DNA of 8,949 nt from an uncultured Sphingopyxis sp. (GTDB lineage Bacteria > Pseudomonadota > Alphaproteobacteria > Sphingomonadales > Sphingomonadaceae): NCBI GenBank assembly GCA_937957805.1, contig CALFXW010000123.1:1-8949 (forward strand). Reading direction: 5' to 3'. The translations under genes were made by a program, and so were the position numbers. This document shows, piece by piece, positions 6,981 through 8,949 of this stretch (its first letter is position 1; each line of letters starts with the position of its first letter). The notes under the pieces are model-generated. The model made no database searches. It saw nothing but the letters and a program-made list of their open reading frames with translations, and was not told where the DNA came from.

Positions 6981-8429
6981 TTATTCTGCTGCTAACACCC
7001 AGCGCAAGCGTTGCAAGCTCTCGTCCCGACCGAGGAGATATAGCACATCAAATATGCCGGGTGAAATGCTTCTGCCGGTCAGGGCCGCGCGCAGCGGCGC
7101 GGCGATTTTGCCAAGGCCAAGGCCGCTTTGTTCGGCGGCATCGCGCAGCACCCCCTCCAGCGTCGCGTGCGACCATATATCGAGCGCGGCCAATGCGTCG
7201 TGAAGCGACAGGAGCATCCCCTCGGGCGCTCCGTCAACCTGCGTTTTGGCCTTTTCCTCAAATTTCAGGGGCACTTGGGCAAAGAGGAAGCTTGCGCCAT
7301 CCGCAAGTTCGATCAGCGTGCGCGCGCGCGGCTTTAGCGCGGGGAGGGCGGCGCGCAAGATCGCGCGCTGCGCATCCGCAACTGTGGTGCCTTGTGCCGC
7401 CAGCCGCGCGGCAACCAAATCTTCGAGCCGCCCACCATCGGCTTCGCGCAGATAATGGGCGTTGAGATTTTCCAGCTTGGCCATGTCAAAGCGGGCAGGC
7501 CCGCGCCCGACATCATCAATGTCGAACCATTCCACCGCCTGTTCGCGGCTGAAAATTTCGGCATCGCCATGCCCCCAGGACAGGCGGGCGAGGTAATTGC
7601 ACACTGCCTCTGGCAACAGGCCAAGCTCATCGCGATAGGCATCAACGCCCAGTGCACCGTGGCGCTTGGACAATTTAGCGCCATCGCTGCCGTGGATCAG
7701 CGGCACATGGGCATAAACCGGCTCCTCCCAACCCAGCGCGCGCAGCATCACCAACTGGCGAAATGCGTTGTTGAGGTGGTCATCCCCCCGGATGATGTGT
7801 GTGACCCCCATGTCATGGTCATCGACGACGACAGAGAGCATATAGGTGGGGGTTCCATCACCGCGCAGTAACACAAAATCGTCAATTTCCTGTGCTTTTA
7901 CGGACACTTCACCTTGAACCCTGTCACCGATTGTCAATATACCCTCGCGCGGTGCCTTTAACCGGACGACAAAGGGCTGATTGGCGGGTGCGCCTGCGGG
8001 GTCGGCATCACGCCACGGGCTTTCAATGCGAAAGGGGCGTTTTTCCGCTTGGGCGGCAGCGCGCATCGCGGCCAGTTCATCGGTCGTCAACCAGCAGCGA
8101 TAAGCATGGCCGCTGTCGAGCAGGGTGCGTGCAACTTCGGCATGGCGGTCTGCGCGGGCGAATTGGAAAACAACATCATCGTCCCAATCAAGCCCCAACC
8201 AGCGCATGCCATCCAAAATGGCATCAATCGCTGCGTCGGTCGAACGGGCGCGATCGGTATCCTCTATGCGTAACAGGAATTTGCCGCCGGTGCGCCGAGC
8301 ATAAAGCCAGTTGAATAGGGCTGTGCGTGCGCCACCGATATGCAGAAAACCGGTGGGGGATGGGGCAAAACGCGTGACAATTGGACGGCCCATGGCGCTA
8401 ACGGGAAGGGATTGAGCAGCGCTTGTCAC
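6981..8429 (-). CDS. gltX: Glutamate--tRNA ligase
   Basis: This class I aminoacyl-tRNA synthetase charges tRNA with glutamate using ATP, in the cytoplasm. The HIGH-type signature is RFAPSPTGFLHIGGARTALF, with HIGG at 30-33. The ATP-binding KMSKS-type loop is KLSKR at 252-256, followed by HGALGVDAYRDELGLLPEA. The motif LLRIEDTDRARS near residue 60 is also typical. The region YRCWLTTDELAAMR has only one cysteine, so the zinc-binding cysteine set of the E. coli enzyme is absent. The product is 482 residues, the normal family size. I chose GTG at 8429 because GGAG lies ten bases before it. ATG at 8393 (MGRPIVTRF) is an alternative that removes 12 residues and has no visible ribosome site. Longer in-frame extension would run across the divergent comEC start. 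gltA follows after 36 bp, suggesting an operon. Confidence 0.97.
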   Translation of the reverse strand: MTSAAQSLPVSAMGRPIVTRFAPSPTGFLHIGGARTALFNWLYARRTGGKFLLRIEDTDRARSTDAAIDAILDGMRWLGLDWDDDVVFQFARADRHAEVARTLLDSGHAYRCWLTTDELAAMRAAAQAEKRPFRIESPWRDADPAGAPANQPFVVRLKAPREGILTIGDRVQGEVSVKAQEIDDFVLLRGDGTPTYMLSVVVDDHDMGVTHIIRGDDHLNNAFRQLVMLRALGWEEPVYAHVPLIHGSDGAKLSKRHGALGVDAYRDELGLLPEAVCNYLARLSWGHGDAEIFSREQAVEWFDIDDVGRGPARFDMAKLENLNAHYLREADGGRLEDLVAARLAAQGTTVADAQRAILRAALPALKPRARTLIELADGASFLFAQVPLKFEEKAKTQVDGAPEGMLLSLHDALAALDIWSHATLEGVLRDAAEQSGLGLGKIAAPLRAALTGRSISPGIFDVLYLLGRDESLQRLRWVLAAE

Positions 8430-8450
8430 GAAAAAAATTCTCCATAAAAG
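8423..8450 (+). promoter_or_regulatory. Candidate sigma-70-type promoter for comEC
   Basis: TTGTCA (8423-8428, five of six matches to the -35 consensus) is followed after 16 bases by TAAAAG (8445-8450, four of six matches to the -10 consensus). It would start transcription near 8457, about 50 bases before the preferred comEC start. The -35 box overlaps the 5' end of gltX, so the two divergent promoters would be close together. The evidence is match quality alone. Confidence 0.25.
8440..8443 (-). promoter_or_regulatory. Candidate ribosome binding site of gltX
   Basis: GGAG read on the minus strand, ten bases before GTG 8429, with a run of seven T in the spacer. It supports the GTG start over the ATG at 8393, which is preceded by no purine-rich site. 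Confidence 0.5.
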
Positions 8451-8493
8451 ATGCGTTCGGCAATGCGCGGCCCGTGCCGCGTCGACCGAAATG

Positions 8494-8499
8494 AAGGGG
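8494..8499 (+). promoter_or_regulatory. Candidate ribosome binding site of comEC
   Basis: AAGGGG lies nine bases before ATG 8509. It favours this start over the in-frame ATG codons at 8491 and 8581, neither of which has a comparable purine-rich sequence at the right distance. Confidence 0.5.
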
Positions 8500-8508
8500 C
8501 CGCCTAGC

Positions 8509-8949
8509 ATGGCAATCGCCGCTCGGCAAAGGGGGAGCATCCCATCAAGGGTGGCGCACCGGCGGGCATGGTTCGCATATATGCTGCGCGCCATCGAAAA
8601 CTGGCTCCATTTTCAGCGCGAACAATGGTTTACATGGGCACCACTGGCCTTGGCTGGCGGCATAATCGCATGGTATTTTCTGCCAGCCGTCGGGGTTTTT
8701 CCATTTATCCTATGTGCATTGTTCCTGGCATTTAGCGCGTGGATGATCCTCCATCCATGGCCCGCGATGGCGCGGATCACCATGATGTTGGGGATATTAT
8801 TGGCGCTGGGGTGCGCCACCATCATGCTGCGCAGCGCGTGGGTGGCCGCCCCCGTGATCGAACGACCAGTGGTTGCGCAATTTTCGGCGCGCGTCGAGCG
8901 GATTGAACGGCGCGGTTTTGAAAGGGAAACACGGCTCTATTTGCGGACA
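8509..8949 (+). CDS. comEC: ComEC/Rec2-type DNA-uptake channel, N-terminal part (cut by contig end)
   Basis: ComEC is the inner-membrane channel that carries single-stranded DNA into the cell during natural transformation. The visible 147 residues are open to the last base. A short basic N-terminus is followed by at least three hydrophobic segments: WAPLALAGGIIAWYFLP, then VFPFILCALFLAFSAWMIL, then ITMMLGILLALGCATIML. After these comes LRSAWVAAPVIERPVVAQFSARVERIERRG, the typical start of the soluble domain of unknown function (DUF4131) between the early helices in ComEC proteins. The competence domain and the beta-lactamase-like domain would lie beyond the window. I prefer ATG 8509 because of AAGGGG nine bases upstream; ATG 8581 is the main alternative and would keep all the conserved region. 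It is divergent from gltX. Whether the full gene is intact cannot be judged here. Confidence 0.85.
   Translation, partial: MAIAARQRGSIPSRVAHRRAWFAYMLRAIENWLHFQREQWFTWAPLALAGGIIAWYFLPAVGVFPFILCALFLAFSAWMILHPWPAMARITMMLGILLALGCATIMLRSAWVAAPVIERPVVAQFSARVERIERRGFERETRLYLRT

Noticed and set aside
8613..8825. Minus-strand open frame of 70 codons
   Set aside because: It is the shadow of the comEC N-terminal region; the plus frame gives clear membrane helices and the ComEC pattern.
51..8949. Mobile elements, CRISPR arrays, tRNA or rRNA genes
   Set aside because: I saw no transposase, terminal repeats, regular repeat-spacer pattern or tRNA-like cloverleaf. All but short intergenic stretches are accounted for by genes.

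Overview
The window looks like a chromosomal contig from a GC-rich alphaproteobacterium, most likely of the Sphingomonadales. The evidence is the style of GyrA (with an extra loop in its C-terminal domain), the GltX, citrate synthase and ComEC sequences, and the adjacency of comEC, gltX and gltA. This placement rests on protein-level recognition, not on a database search. Both ends are cut. The first 50 bases are not biological: they are an Illumina i5-side sequencing adapter with its index, joined directly to the gyrA gene. The right end stops inside comEC.

Layout: gyrA (minus strand, missing only its last few codons) starts at a TTG and faces away from a 409-codon gene of unknown function across a 182-bp divergent region rich in short palindromes. 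That gene has a nucleotidyltransferase-like N-terminal half and a multi-helix membrane C-terminal half. It may be a decayed fusion of a sugar-nucleotidyltransferase fold and a CDP-alcohol phosphotransferase fold. It is followed after 81 bp, on the same strand, by a soluble histidine-kinase-like protein with an intact ATPase domain but glycine where the phosphorylated histidine should be. This gene runs head-on into gltA, and the two stop codons share the four bases TTAA.

The minus-strand pair gltX then gltA (36-bp gap) is a probable operon for glutamyl-tRNA synthetase and citrate synthase. Upstream of gltX, across a short divergent region, comEC begins on the plus strand. It encodes the N-terminal part of the competence DNA-channel protein and runs off the end.

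Most of the window is housekeeping: DNA topology, TCA cycle, tRNA charging and DNA uptake. No mobile element, CRISPR array, tRNA or rRNA gene is visible. The part worth attention is the two-gene segment 2917-5667, which holds an apparently catalytically degenerate membrane protein next to a histidine-less kinase. No gene-free stretch exceeds 300 bp.
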